Shown here: positions 22,342 through 32,080 of the stretch, one piece after another
Numbering within the stretch: the first letter of the stretch is position 1
Layout of the letters: each line of letters starts with the position of its first letter
Origin: Bifidobacterium coryneforme
Lineage (GTDB): Bacteria; Actinomycetota; Actinomycetes; Actinomycetales; Bifidobacteriaceae
Length of the DNA: 64,000 nucleotides
Direction: 5' to 3'
Assembly: GCF_000737865.1 (NCBI RefSeq)
Contig: NZ_CP007287.1
Coordinates: 1,558,972-1,622,971, forward strand
Made by a program: the position numbers and the translations under genes
Notes under the pieces: generated by a model
What the model was told of the DNA's origin: nothing
Databases searched by the model: none
What the model saw: the letters and a program-made list of their open reading frames with translations, nothing else

Positions 22342-24276
22342 CTACTTCTGACCCAGCATGGACTGGTTGATGGCAGCGAGGAAGTCGCGGTTGGTGGCCG
22401 TCTTCTTCAACCTCGGCACCAGGGTCTGGTAGGCCTGCTCGGTCTCCATGCCGCCCAGAAGACGACGCAGCCGGTAAACCACGGCCAGCTCATCGGGTGA
22501 GGTGATCAGTTCCTCACGGCGGGTGCCGGAGGCATTGATGTCGATGGCGGGGAACATGCGCTTGTCGGCCAGGTCACGGGTCAGGCGCAGCTCCATGTTG
22601 CCGGTTCCCTTGAACTCTTCGAAGATGACCTCGTCCATCTTGGACCCGGTCTCCACCAGGGCCGAGGAGATGATGGTGAGGGATCCGCCGTTTTCGATGT
22701 TGCGGGCGGCACCGAAGAAACGCTTGGGCGGGTACAGGGCCTGGGCATCCACACCGCCGGAGAGGATACGTCCGGAGGCCGGTGCCGCTATGTTGTAGGC
22801 CCGGGCCAGTCTGGTCATGGAGTCAAGGAGGACCACCACATCCTGACCCAACTCCACCAAGCGCTTGGCGCGCTCGATGGCCAGCTCGGCGACTGTCGTA
22901 TGGTCGGTCGCGGGACGGTCGAAAGTGGAGGAGATGACTTCACCCTGGACCGTGCGCTCCATGTCGGTGACCTCTTCCGGGCGCTCGTCGACCAGGACCA
23001 CCATCAGGTGAACCTCGGGATTGTTGGCGCTGATGGAGTTGGCGATGGACTGGAGGGTCAGGGTCTTGCCTGCCTTGGGGGGCGAAACGATAAGACCTCG
23101 CTGGCCCTTGCCGATGGGGGCAACGATGTCGATCAGACGACCGGTGATGTTCGTGGGCTGGGATTCCATCCGCATGCGCTCCTGCGGATAGAGAGGGGTC
23201 AGCTTGTTGAAGTGGGGACGGTCACCGGCATCCTCGACGCTCATCCCGTTGATGGTGTCGATGGCCTGCAGGGGAACGAACTTCTGCCTCTGATTACGGT
23301 GGTCACCCTCACGCGGGGGGCGGATGGAGCCGTGGACGGCGTCGCCCTTGCGCAGACCGTACTTCTTGACCTGACCCATGGAAACATAGACGTCGTTGGG
23401 GCCGGGCAGGTACCCGGAGGTGCGCACGAAGGCATAGGAATCCAGCACATCGATGATGCCCGCCACAGGGACCATGTCCTCTGCCTTGAAGCTCTCTCGC
23501 CTCTCCTCCCTGGGCTCGAAGTCACGGGAGTTGCGGCGGTTGTTGCGACTGTTGTGCCGGTCGTTCCGATCGGTACGATCGTTGCGCTCATTGCGATTGC
23601 GACGATCGAAGGAGTTGTGCCGGTACTCGCGGCCGTCCTCACGTCCTTCCTCGTAGGAGCGCTTGCGGGAGTGGTCGTTGCGCGCGGGCAGAGCGGCCAG
23701 GATATCGTCTAGATTACGCACGCTTCCGTTGCCGTGTTCTTCGTTGCCCTCGGGCTCACGCTCATGGTCGCGCTCGTTACGGGAACGGGTGGCCCTATTG
23801 CCACGCGTCGAATCAGTGGAGCGATGGCGGCGGCGAGAGATGATCACATTCTCCTCATCAGCCACGGTGTGGGGGAACCTTCCCTCTTTGCCGTCCCGAC
23901 CGTCCTTATGGGCGGCAGTGTTCTCGTCAATGCCCAGAACATCGAAGAGATCACCGATCTTCTTTCCGTCCTGGCGGTCCGAGATCTTCTGCGTCCGGTT
24001 TTCCGTGCCGGAGGTCCCCTCGTCGGAACCATCCAGATCCATTTCCTTGACGGACACTTCCGCATCGGACCTGGTTGTATCTTTCCTGGCCTGGGGCGCG
24101 GACTCCGGAGTCCTGACGGTAACGCCTGCCGGAGCCTCGCCACCGGAACGGGCGGCCTCTATGGTCTCGATCAGGACCGGCTTACGCATGGTGGAGATGC
24201 CACGCAAACCCAACTGTCTGGCCAGTTCTTTGAGCTCAGGCAGTTTCATAGAATGTAAATCTTGGCTTGTTGCCAC
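22342..24276 (-). CDS. rho: Transcription termination factor Rho
   Basis: Hexameric RNA-dependent ATPase that ends transcription. It comprises a Rho N-domain (about 5-40, [19 protein letters not shown]), then a disordered Arg/Asn/Asp/Glu-rich insertion (about 90-235, with runs such as [19 protein letters not shown]), the cold-shock RNA-binding domain (about 250-330), and the ATPase with [26 protein letters not shown] and [17 protein letters not shown]. The 644-residue length reflects the insertion, which is typical of high-GC Gram-positives. I choose the GTG at 24276, with AGGAAAGG upstream; an ATG at 24306 is the alternative. The leader is unusually AT-rich, compatible with autoregulation. 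Confidence 0.96.
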   Translation of the reverse strand: MATSQDLHSMKLPELKELARQLGLRGISTMRKPVLIETIEAARSGGEAPAGVTVRTPESAPQARKDTTRSDAEVSVKEMDLDGSDEGTSGTENRTQKISDRQDGKKIGDLFDVLGIDENTAAHKDGRDGKEGRFPHTVADEENVIISRRRHRSTDSTRGNRATRSRNERDHEREPEGNEEHGNGSVRNLDDILAALPARNDHSRKRSYEEGREDGREYRHNSFDRRNRNERNDRTDRNDRHNSRNNRRNSRDFEPREERRESFKAEDMVPVAGIIDVLDSYAFVRTSGYLPGPNDVYVSMGQVKKYGLRKGDAVHGSIRPPREGDHRNQRQKFVPLQAIDTINGMSVEDAGDRPHFNKLTPLYPQERMRMESQPTNITGRLIDIVAPIGKGQRGLIVSPPKAGKTLTLQSIANSISANNPEVHLMVVLVDERPEEVTDMERTVQGEVISSTFDRPATDHTTVAELAIERAKRLVELGQDVVVLLDSMTRLARAYNIAAPASGRILSGGVDAQALYPPKRFFGAARNIENGGSLTIISSALVETGSKMDEVIFEEFKGTGNMELRLTRDLADKRMFPAIDINASGTRREELITSPDELAVVYRLRRLLGGMETEQAYQTLVPRLKKTATNRDFLAAINQSMLGQK

Positions 24277-24448
24277 TGTTATATTGCCTTTCCTACGCCA
24301 TGCCAAATAAAACCAGGCAAATAGCTTGAGAATATGCGGGTAAACCGCTAATGAAAGATCGATACTGATTCAACCGTTCGAACTTAAATAAAGAATACAA
24401 CGAGGCCCGGATTCCCGCAAGCACGGGCCCAGCGTGTCATTAAGGCCG

Positions 24449-24454
24449 TAAACT
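24449..24454 (+). promoter_or_regulatory. Candidate -10 box of a leaderless tetR transcript
   Basis: TAAACT (four of six to consensus) ends seven bases before the GTG start at 24462, and no ribosome-binding sequence lies between. The 185-base region between divergent rho and tetR is AT-rich. It contains the small palindrome GTTCGAAC, and no clear operator is evident. Confidence 0.35.
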
Positions 24455-24461
24455 GTCCATT

Positions 24462-25148
24462 GTGGACAAGAAAAGCAGAGCTCGCACAGACCGCCGTCGT
24501 GAATTCGTGGAGACCGCAATGCGGCTCTTCACCCAAAACGGTGTAACCACCACCTCGCTACGCGATATCATCAAGGCCATGAACGACGGCAAGGGTGTCG
24601 GCATGAGCGTTTTCTATTACTACTTCGAGTCCAAGGACGACCTGGTCAATGCTTGTCTGAGTACATACTTCGACCGCCAGGCCCAGGATGCCATCGAAAT
24701 CCTGGACGACCCCTCCCTTGATGTGCAGGATGTCCTTGACGGTGTTGCCATCCCGCTCATCGCCGGAATCCAGAAACTGAGCGAGGCGTTCGCCGACAAC
24801 GAGAACTGGTACAACTACCTGGGTTCAAACGCGAACCTGGTAAACGGGTTCATGACGAAGATAATCTCCCACCTCGCCCAGGCCCTGAGCCGCTGGTTGG
24901 AGCAGGGGAAACTGCCCCGGACCGTGCTGACCGATGCAATCGACACCGAAACACTGGCCTGGCTGATCAGTGATGGGATGTCATCGGTGATCGACAACAG
25001 GAAAATGGCCCTGGACACGTCAAACGAGGACGAGATGTACGCAGTTCTCTTCGAGGGGGCCGTGGCCTTCCTCTCCCAGCTGCTGGGACGGCCCCTGAAG
25101 ATGCCCCAGGCGATTACTTCTCTTCGTGATATGACTGCTCGGTGTTGA
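24462..25148 (+). CDS. TetR/AcrR family transcriptional regulator
   Basis: A 228-residue one-component regulator. The N-terminal helix-turn-helix is clear: RREFVETAMRLFTQNGVTTT, SLRDIIKAMNDGKGVGMS and VFYYYFESKDDLV. The helix-turn-helix is interrupted by a few extra residues (NDGKGV) before the recognition helix. The C-terminal ligand domain (about 65-228) is not assignable. It starts with GTG at 24462, apparently leaderless. Its last 35 bases overlap the 3' end of the opposing flavoprotein gene. The target may be itself or rho's divergent region; neither is shown by sequence. Confidence 0.87.
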   Translation: MDKKSRARTDRRREFVETAMRLFTQNGVTTTSLRDIIKAMNDGKGVGMSVFYYYFESKDDLVNACLSTYFDRQAQDAIEILDDPSLDVQDVLDGVAIPLIAGIQKLSEAFADNENWYNYLGSNANLVNGFMTKIISHLAQALSRWLEQGKLPRTVLTDAIDTETLAWLISDGMSSVIDNRKMALDTSNEDEMYAVLFEGAVAFLSQLLGRPLKMPQAITSLRDMTARC

Positions 25149-26700
25149 CGTTCCAGACGTTGGCCTTGTCCGTCCTACCGGACTTGATGTTCTTGACGGC
25201 CTCCATGGAAGTGGCCATCGAGTGGTCCTGATTGTTGTAGTGGTGCTGCCCATTGCGGCCCACGCAGTAGAGGTTTCCGAAGGAATCCAGCCACTCGACC
25301 AGTCCGGGCATCTCGTCGTAGGTGTCGAAGTAGGCGGGGTAGGCCTTGGCCACCCGTTCACGATGGGAGTCCATCACGTCGGTGGGACCGTTGATGATTC
25401 CCATCCTGGTCAGTTCCTTAATGGCGAAGTCCGTGGCCTCCTTGTCGCTCATGTTCCAGAAGTCATCACCCTCTTCGCAGAAGTACTCCAGGCCGATCCA
25501 GACGGTATCATCCGCCTTCTCTACCATGTAGGGGCTCCAGTTGTTGAAAATCTGGATGCGACCCATCTTGTAGCCCGGGTCCTGCACGTAAATCCAGCAA
25601 TCAGGAACAATGGGAGGATCGCCGAGAGTCTTCATCTTTGTGGTGTTGCGGATACGCAGATGACGGATGAGCAGACCGACCGTAACGAAGTCACGATACG
25701 GCAGGCCGTCGGCAACGCGGACCATCTCCTTGTCGGCTGAGGAGTCCTCACGGGCGATGGCCTCGACCAGGTCCTTGACCGGCATGGACGAGATGATCTG
25801 ATCGGCCTTGAGGGTGACCTCCTGACCGTCGGCATCCCGGTAGACCACGGAGGAGATACGCCCATCCTCCTGGTTCAGTCCCACCACCTCGGCTTCGGTG
25901 ATGACATGGACACCATGCTCGACGTTGCGGCGCTCCACGGTCTCCCAGAGCTGACCGGGCCCCAGCTTGGGGTACCAGAATTCCTCAATCAGGCTGGTCT
26001 CGACCTCGCGGGAATCACGCTTCTTGGGGAGGAGCTTCTGGAAGGCGTTCTTGAGCACGCCCATGATGCTCAGTCCCTTGACCCTCTGGGCACCCCAGTC
26101 GGCACTGATCTCGCGGGGGTGACGGCCCCAGAGCTTCTCGGTATACCCCTCGAAGAACATGGAATAGAGCTTGCGCCCGAAGCGGTTGATGTAGAAGTTC
26201 TCCAGGTTATCTTCAGGCAGCTTGTGAATCAAGGACTTCAGATAGCTGAAACCGGCCTGCATGGTCAGCTTGAAACCCATTGCCTGCAAGGTCTGGGGCG
26301 AAAGGGAGATGGGGTAGTCCAGGAAATGGTGGTTCCAGTAGATTCTTGAGACACGGTGGCGCTTGAGCATGACCCTGTCGGTCTGCTCGGGGTCGGGACC
26401 ACCCGGTTCCAGGTCGTGGTGACGACCCAACTTCTTGTCGTCGTAGGAGGGGGCTCCCTGGAGGGGAAGCACCTCCTTCCACCAGTCCATGATTCGATCG
26501 TCCTTGGAGAAGAAGCGATGGCCGCCGATGTCCATACGGTTCCCGTTGTGCTTGACGGTACGCGAGATACCGCCGAAGGTATTGGTGGACTCAAGGACCG
26601 TGACGTCGTACTTGTTGTTTCCGCCGTCCTTGACCAGCTCCCATGCCGCCGTCAGTCCAGCAGGACCTCCGCCGACGATAACCACAGACTGCTTGCTCAC
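25114..26700 (-). CDS. FAD/NAD(P)-dependent oxidoreductase, amine-oxidase/UDP-galactopyranose mutase-like
   Basis: A 528-residue flavoprotein. The N-terminal Rossmann motif is VVIVGGGPAGLTAAWEL, followed by TVLESTNTFGGISRTV and MDIGGHRFFSKDDRI, and the C-terminal FAD contact region is CVGRNGQHHYNNQDHSMAT. These place it among the protoporphyrinogen-oxidase-like (COG1232-type) proteins, often found near polysaccharide genes. The substrate cannot be read from sequence. It differs from the true mutase at 57224. The GTG start at 26700 has AGGAGG nine bases upstream, and a -10-like TAGAAT lies at 26737-26742. Confidence 0.82.
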   Translation of the reverse strand: MSKQSVVIVGGGPAGLTAAWELVKDGGNNKYDVTVLESTNTFGGISRTVKHNGNRMDIGGHRFFSKDDRIMDWWKEVLPLQGAPSYDDKKLGRHHDLEPGGPDPEQTDRVMLKRHRVSRIYWNHHFLDYPISLSPQTLQAMGFKLTMQAGFSYLKSLIHKLPEDNLENFYINRFGRKLYSMFFEGYTEKLWGRHPREISADWGAQRVKGLSIMGVLKNAFQKLLPKKRDSREVETSLIEEFWYPKLGPGQLWETVERRNVEHGVHVITEAEVVGLNQEDGRISSVVYRDADGQEVTLKADQIISSMPVKDLVEAIAREDSSADKEMVRVADGLPYRDFVTVGLLIRHLRIRNTTKMKTLGDPPIVPDCWIYVQDPGYKMGRIQIFNNWSPYMVEKADDTVWIGLEYFCEEGDDFWNMSDKEATDFAIKELTRMGIINGPTDVMDSHRERVAKAYPAYFDTYDEMPGLVEWLDSFGNLYCVGRNGQHHYNNQDHSMATSMEAVKNIKSGRTDKANVWNVNTEQSYHEEK

Positions 26701-26736
26701 CTTGCCAACCTCCTGAAAACCGGATAATTCATGTTC

Positions 26737-26742
26737 ATTCTA
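26737..26742 (-). promoter_or_regulatory. Candidate -10 box for the flavoprotein gene
   Basis: TAGAAT on the minus strand, five of six to consensus, would give a short leader of about 30 bases containing AGGAGG. No matching -35 hexamer is evident. The rest of the gap to 26958 holds only a small ACCCGG/CCGGGT hairpin near 26920. Confidence 0.35.
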
Positions 26743-26958
26743 CCCAGGGCTCTGGAACCGCGGGTCATTTGACCACTTCCCTCACGATTCCCAGCCATTC
26801 CGGAACCTTCCCGCTCAACCGCGGAGATGAATCCGCAGAAGCCATACAATCCCTTTGCTGGGACAATCGGATCAACTGCGGTCAAGGCACCAACCACCCT
26901 GCCCCTCTGACCCGGAAAGCCCGGGTACGATACAGGGCCAAGTGAGGCGACCCTTGGC

Positions 26959-27273
26959 TCAGGATAGGGAGTCGGGGATGTCGATGTCCGTCTTCTGGAC
27001 CTCCTCCACATTGACATCCTTGAACGTGACGATTCGTACATTCTTTACGAAACGGCTGGAACGGTAGACATCCCAGACCCAGGCATCGGTGAGGCATACG
27101 TCGAAGTAGACATCCTGACCGGCCGAGCGCACGTTGAAGTCGACCTTGTTGGCCAGGTAGAAGCGACGCTCGGTCTCGACCACATAGGTGAAGAGCTTGA
27201 TGACATCGCGGTACTCCCTATACAGGGCCAGCTCGGCATCGGTTTCGTAGTTGTCGAGATCCTCGGCGCTCAT
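26959..27273 (-). CDS. DUF2469 family protein
   Basis: A 104-residue soluble protein of unknown function, widely conserved in actinobacteria. The family signature is complete: MSAEDLDNYETDAELALYR, VVETERRFYLANKVD, YFDVCLTDAWVWDVYR, and RIVTFKDVNVEEV. In mycobacteria and many relatives the family member sits beside rnhB and lepB. Here it follows a GNAT acetyltransferase with a 4-base ATGA overlap, so the two are translated together. The sequence offers no catalytic residues to suggest a reaction. Confidence 0.92.
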   Translation of the reverse strand: MSAEDLDNYETDAELALYREYRDVIKLFTYVVETERRFYLANKVDFNVRSAGQDVYFDVCLTDAWVWDVYRSSRFVKNVRIVTFKDVNVEEVQKTDIDIPDSLS

Positions 27274-28433
27274 CGGCCACCTCCGTTGGAACGGTCACGA
27301 CCGTGACCAAGGTTTCGCCACCAGGCCCGCTTGGACCGCTTGGCCTTGGAGGACCCGTAGGCCCAGTCGGAGGAATTGTGACCCCCGCCCTCCTGGGTCT
27401 GGCCCTCTTCGCCGTGTTCCGCCTCTGACTTATCGGCGCCCGCGTGGGGCCCGATCTGTGGTGCGCCCTCGGACGGGGAGGGCGAGGAGGGTATCGCCAC
27501 TTTGGAATCAGCAGATTCTCCGGTCCCTCGGGCACCGTCGCGGTCTGCGGCCTTCCCCGCCAGGCCGGCTTCGATCTCGGAGGCATGTCGCTGGGCTTCC
27601 GCAGCGGTCATTCGCCTTCCGTCCTCGGTGGTATACCCACGGGCAATCAAGGTTTGGGCAACACCGGGGTTCTCATCGATGACATGCATCCCGAACGCGT
27701 TCAGGGATTGAATGGGGTCGTACTCGTCGGCCAGGGCATCCATGACGATCTGATCCTGGTACTTGCCGTTCTCGATGTCCCAAAGCGCATCGCGAGAGGT
27801 TCCCGAGACCATGAAGCCCAGTGACTGGTATACGGAGATGGACCTGGTGTTCTTCTCGGGCACGGCCACCCAGATACGGTGGAGCCCGAGTCCTGTAGGG
27901 GCTGCGGCATACCCGTAGGTCATAACCCTGGGCATGGCGTCACGGGAGTATCCGCGCCCTCGGAAGTCCTTCCCCAGAACCACCTGGATACGGGCTGAGC
28001 GGGACCAGCCGTCAACGTCGATGAGGAATATCATGCCGATGACACCGCCGGTTTTGTCGGTATCAGGTGCGCCGTTCTGACCGGGGTCGGCATCGCTCAC
28101 CATGGCCCAGGCCAGCGTACGCCTGGACTCAGGGTCCCCGACGCCAGACTCCTTGGGGGCCAGACCCTTGGACCAGGCCACCGACCTGCGCACCCAGGCA
28201 TTGACCACCGCCCGCTCGGCCTCAGGCCCCTTGCCAGTGATGCCCGTCGAATTGTAGAAGGCCTCCAGATGGTCCATGGCGGTCAAATCGGATATCGCCG
28301 CAGGGCGCAGATGCACCATTTCGCCGCGAATGACAGGAATCTCTATACGGTCAGGCAGCCGTCTGCCTTCGACATTATCTGATTCCCCACGTTCCGTCTG
28401 CGGTCCCTCATTACCGCTGCCGCTTGTCGACAT
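27270..28433 (-). CDS. GNAT family N-acetyltransferase with disordered C-terminal tail
   Basis: A 387-residue protein. The GNAT fold spans about residues 30-215: EIPVIRGEMVHLRPA, the acetyl-CoA loop with VVLGKDFRGRGYSRDAM (Q/RxxGxG/A-like), and the C-terminal beta strands RSISVYQSLGFMVSGTSR. A region of unknown function follows (about 225-290), then a long Ser/Gly/Glu/Lys-rich tail ending in basic residues. The acceptor substrate is unknown. The ATG at 28433 is best placed after GGAGGTGACGTG. It forms a two-gene unit with DUF2469, 95 bases downstream of gatB. Confidence 0.82.
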   Translation of the reverse strand: MSTSGSGNEGPQTERGESDNVEGRRLPDRIEIPVIRGEMVHLRPAAISDLTAMDHLEAFYNSTGITGKGPEAERAVVNAWVRRSVAWSKGLAPKESGVGDPESRRTLAWAMVSDADPGQNGAPDTDKTGGVIGMIFLIDVDGWSRSARIQVVLGKDFRGRGYSRDAMPRVMTYGYAAAPTGLGLHRIWVAVPEKNTRSISVYQSLGFMVSGTSRDALWDIENGKYQDQIVMDALADEYDPIQSLNAFGMHVIDENPGVAQTLIARGYTTEDGRRMTAAEAQRHASEIEAGLAGKAADRDGARGTGESADSKVAIPSSPSPSEGAPQIGPHAGADKSEAEHGEEGQTQEGGGHNSSDWAYGSSKAKRSKRAWWRNLGHGRDRSNGGGR

Positions 28434-28528
28434 CACGTCACCTCCATGACCGCCACCTCGCGATGACAGTTAATCATATCCCGCGCCCCTGGGAAAACCA
28501 TGAAAATCCCCGGGACGCGAAACATTGG

Positions 28529-30028
28529 TCACTGGGCGATGCGCTGCATGACGATCTTGTTGACCGCCTTGGCATCGGCCTGGCCCTTGGTGGCACGCAT
28601 GACGGCACCGATGATGGCGCCCATGGGCTTCATATTGCCGCTCTTGAGCTTGGCCACGATATCGGGGTTGTCCTTGAGGGCCTGGTCGACGGCCGCATCC
28701 AAGGCACCATCATCCGAAACCACCTGGTATCCGTGCTTCTTGACGACCTCGGCAGGGCTGCCTTCGCCTGCAAGCACGCCGGAAACGGTCTGCTTGGCCA
28801 GCTTGTCGTTGAGTTTCCCTTCGGCAATCAGCTGCTCCACATCGGCGACGTCCTGAGCTGAAATGGGCAGTTCCTGGAGGGTGACCCCGCGGGAATTGGC
28901 CTCACGGGAAATCTCGCCAAGCCACCACTTGCGTGCACCGGCGGCCGTGGCACCGGCCTTGACGGTCTCCTCAATCAGGTCCACGGCATCAGCGTTGACC
29001 GCATCCTGCATCTGCCGATCGGTGAAGTCCCACTCCTGCTTCAGTCGGGCCCTGCGCTCACGAGGCATCTCAGGCATCTCGGCCTTGAGCTCCTCGATAT
29101 GGTCCTTGGTCACATGAACCATGACCAGGTCGGGATCGGGGAAGTAACGGTAGTCATTGGCGTCGGTCTTGACGCGACCACCGGCCGTGGTCTGGGTGGA
29201 CTCATCCCAGTGGCGGGTCTCCTGGAGGACCTCCCCACCGGATTCAAGCAGGGCTGCCTGACGACGAATCTCGTAGGTCAGGGTCTTCTCGATGCCCTTG
29301 AAGGTGTTGACGTTCTTGGTCTCGGACCTGGTACCCAGCGGAGTATCGGGACCGGCATGAAGGGAGACGTTGACGTCCGCCCTCATATTGCCCTGCTCCA
29401 TCCGGGCGTGCGAGATGCCCAGGGAGCGCACGATGTCCCTGATGGCGCGCACATAGGCCCCGGCAACCTCGGGGGCGCGCTCACCGGCGCCCTCGATGGG
29501 CTTGGTGACGATCTCGACCAGGGGCACACCGGCACGGTTGTAGTCAACCAGGGAGTGATCGGCGCCCTCGATACGGCCATCGGCACCACCGAGATGGGTG
29601 TTCTTGCCGGCATCGTCCTCAACGTGGGCCCGCTCGATGGGCACGCGGAAGATGGACCCATCGTCCAGCTCCACGTCCAGGTATCCCTCCCCGTTCAGGG
29701 GCTTGTCGTACTGGGATATCTGATAGTCGCGGGGCATATCCGGGTAGAAGTAGTTCTTCCTGGCGAACTGGCTCCACTCGTTGATCTGGCAGTGCAGGGC
29801 CAGACCCAGCTTGACGGCATAGTCTATGGCGGTCTTGTTGACCACTGGCAGGCTGCCGGGCAGACCCAGGGACACCGGGGTCAGCTGGGAGTTGGGCTCA
29901 CCGCCGAACTCGATATGGGCCGGGCAGAAGAGCTTGGTGTTGGTGGAGAGCTCGACATGCACCTCCAGGCCGAACACCGGGTCGTACTTGGCCACGGCAT
30001 CGGCGTACTTCATGAGTTTTTCAGCCAT
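28529..30028 (-). CDS. gatB: Aspartyl/glutamyl-tRNA amidotransferase subunit B
   Basis: Kinase/tRNA-binding subunit of GatCAB, which converts Glu-tRNA-Gln (and Asp-tRNA-Asn) to the cognate amide. The 499 residues contain [66 protein letters not shown] and [12 protein letters not shown]. The C-terminal tail domain (YqeY-like) is present to about residue 499. The gene follows gatA by 24 bases. Confidence 0.97.
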   Translation of the reverse strand: MAEKLMKYADAVAKYDPVFGLEVHVELSTNTKLFCPAHIEFGGEPNSQLTPVSLGLPGSLPVVNKTAIDYAVKLGLALHCQINEWSQFARKNYFYPDMPRDYQISQYDKPLNGEGYLDVELDDGSIFRVPIERAHVEDDAGKNTHLGGADGRIEGADHSLVDYNRAGVPLVEIVTKPIEGAGERAPEVAGAYVRAIRDIVRSLGISHARMEQGNMRADVNVSLHAGPDTPLGTRSETKNVNTFKGIEKTLTYEIRRQAALLESGGEVLQETRHWDESTQTTAGGRVKTDANDYRYFPDPDLVMVHVTKDHIEELKAEMPEMPRERRARLKQEWDFTDRQMQDAVNADAVDLIEETVKAGATAAGARKWWLGEISREANSRGVTLQELPISAQDVADVEQLIAEGKLNDKLAKQTVSGVLAGEGSPAEVVKKHGYQVVSDDGALDAAVDQALKDNPDIVAKLKSGNMKPMGAIIGAVMRATKGQADAKAVNKIVMQRIAQ

Positions 30029-30052
30029 TGTGATTCCGTTTCCTTCCGATGC

Positions 30053-31603
30053 CTACTTGGCAGATCCGTTGGTGAGGCCGTCCAGCCACGGGGCCTTGAG
30101 GTCCTTGAAGACCGGGCCGCCCCACTGTTCCTGGAGAGCCGCCTCCAAGGCAGCAGCGGGCTTGTACATGACCTCGTCACGCATCTGGGGGGCGAAGAAC
30201 TGGAAGCCCACCGGCAGACCGTCATCACTGAGCCCGTCCGGGATTGACATGGCGGGCGAGCCTGCCATGTTGGCCGGGATGGTGGCCACGTCGTTCAGGT
30301 ACATGGCCAGAGGGTCGTCCATCTTATCGCCGAACTTGAAAGCGGTTGTGGGTGAGGTGGGCGAAACCAGGACGTCGGCCTTCTCGAAGGCCTGCTCGAA
30401 GTCCCTGATAATCAGGGTGCGCACCTTCTGCGCCGACCCGTACCAGGCATCGTAGTAACCGGCGGAAAGGGCGTAGATGCCCAGGATGATGCGTCGTTTG
30501 ACCTCATCACCGAAACCGGCCTCACGGGTTGCCGACATCATGTTGGCCGCGGTCCGTTCAACCCCTTCCGGAGGCATGACCCGCATGCCGTAGCGCATGC
30601 CGTCATACCTGGCCAGGTTGGAGGACACCTCGGAAGGCATGATGATGTAATAGGCCGCCAGGGCATAGGGGAAGTGGGGGCAGGAGACCTCAACCACCTC
30701 GGCACCCATGTCCTCCAGGAGTCTTACTCCCTCATTGAACCGGGCCTCGACACCAGGCTGGTAACCCTCACCGCCCAGCTCCTTGACCAGACCGACCTTC
30801 ATGCCTTTCAGGTCGCGCTTCATGCCCTCGCGGGCAGCGGCAGCCAGGGGCGGAACCGGCTTGGGGATGGAGGTAGAGTCGCGACGGTCGTAACCGCCAA
30901 TCAGCTCCTGCAGGAGTGCGGAGTCCAGGACCGACCGGGACACCGGACCGATCTGGTCCAGGGAAGAGGCCATGGCAATGGCTCCGAAGCGGGAGACGCC
31001 ACCATAGGTGGGCTTGACACCGACCGTGCCGGTAAGGGCTCCGGGCTGGCGAATGGAGCCACCGGTGTCGGTGCCCAGAGCCAGAGGGGCCTCGAAGGCG
31101 GCAACGGCAGAGGCGGAGCCGCCTCCGGAACCGCCGGGCACCCTCTCGGTGTCCCAGGGATTGTGCGTGGACTTGTAGGCTGAGTGCTCGGTGGACGACC
31201 CCTGGGCGAACTCGTCCAGGTTGGTCTTGCCCAGAATGGGCAGACCTGCGGCCTTGATCTTCTCGATGACCGTGGCATCGTAGGGAGGCACCCAGCCCTC
31301 GAGAATCCGTGAGGCGGCTGTGGTGGGGATGCCCTTGGTGACAATCATGTCCTTGATGGCGATTGGAACGCCGGCCAATTCGGACAGGCCCTCGGTTTCA
31401 CCGGCAACAAGACGCTTATCGATGGCATCGGCCTGTTCCAGAGCCTGGTCGGCGGAGACATGCAGGAAGGCATCGATGCTGGGCTCCGCAGCCTCGATCA
31501 CATCAAGCTGGGCCTGGACCAATTCACGACTGGAGATCTCCTTGGCCCGCAGCTGCCGGGCCATCTCGGAGGCGGATTCCTTGACCAATTCTGTAGTGCT
31601 CAT
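30053..31603 (-). CDS. gatA: Aspartyl/glutamyl-tRNA amidotransferase subunit A
   Basis: Amidase subunit that releases ammonia from glutamine for GatB. The Ser-cisSer-Lys triad is visible: lysine in [13 protein letters not shown] and the serines in [17 protein letters not shown] and [15 protein letters not shown]. The length of 516 residues is normal. I use the ATG at 31603; a GTG at 31615 forms a GTGA overlap with the gatC stop, but its spacing to GAGGAG is only three bases. It is the middle gene of gatC-gatA-gatB. Confidence 0.96.
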   Translation of the reverse strand: MSTTELVKESASEMARQLRAKEISSRELVQAQLDVIEAAEPSIDAFLHVSADQALEQADAIDKRLVAGETEGLSELAGVPIAIKDMIVTKGIPTTAASRILEGWVPPYDATVIEKIKAAGLPILGKTNLDEFAQGSSTEHSAYKSTHNPWDTERVPGGSGGGSASAVAAFEAPLALGTDTGGSIRQPGALTGTVGVKPTYGGVSRFGAIAMASSLDQIGPVSRSVLDSALLQELIGGYDRRDSTSIPKPVPPLAAAAREGMKRDLKGMKVGLVKELGGEGYQPGVEARFNEGVRLLEDMGAEVVEVSCPHFPYALAAYYIIMPSEVSSNLARYDGMRYGMRVMPPEGVERTAANMMSATREAGFGDEVKRRIILGIYALSAGYYDAWYGSAQKVRTLIIRDFEQAFEKADVLVSPTSPTTAFKFGDKMDDPLAMYLNDVATIPANMAGSPAMSIPDGLSDDGLPVGFQFFAPQMRDEVMYKPAAALEAALQEQWGGPVFKDLKAPWLDGLTNGSAK

Positions 31604-31611
31604 TGCTTCAC

Positions 31612-31908
31612 TCACTCCTCACCCAGGATGCGCGGTGCCACGAACATGCCCGACTCGGTGGCGGGAGCCCCCGACAGGGCCTCCTCCTGGGTCAGGGGTT
31701 CCTCCGCCTCATCAGGGCGCAGGTATGCCTCCAGGGGTATGGGATTGGCCGTGGGAGGCACATCATCCCCGGCCACTTCCTGGACCTTGGCGATGGATTC
31801 GGCGATGACGTTGAGTTCGCCTTTGAGACGGTCCGCCTCATCATCGGTCAGAGCGATACGGGCCAGATCGCCCAGATGCTTGATCTCTTCACGTGTAAAA
31901 GTTGGCAT
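31612..31908 (-). CDS. gatC: Aspartyl/glutamyl-tRNA amidotransferase subunit C
   Basis: A 98-residue scaffold that wraps around GatA and GatB. The family pattern is seen in [21 protein letters not shown] and in the proline-rich middle [20 protein letters not shown]. The start is the ATG at 31908, with GGTGGT as a weak ribosome site. It is the first gene of gatCAB; the 172 bases before it contain no other gene. Confidence 0.93.
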   Translation of the reverse strand: MPTFTREEIKHLGDLARIALTDDEADRLKGELNVIAESIAKVQEVAGDDVPPTANPIPLEAYLRPDEAEEPLTQEEALSGAPATESGMFVAPRILGEE

Positions 31909-32080
31909 ACCACCATCATATTGGTGCTGTGTGACACGAAGGGGTCGGCATTCGGGAGGTGATCCAAGCCTGGTCGTGCAACGGTCCAGACGCCCTGGAG
32001 GCCACCTCATCGGTCGCGGATACAGAGGCCCAATTGCAGTGTCATGTCCCCAAACCGATCGTCGCCAATCGGCGGATTGG

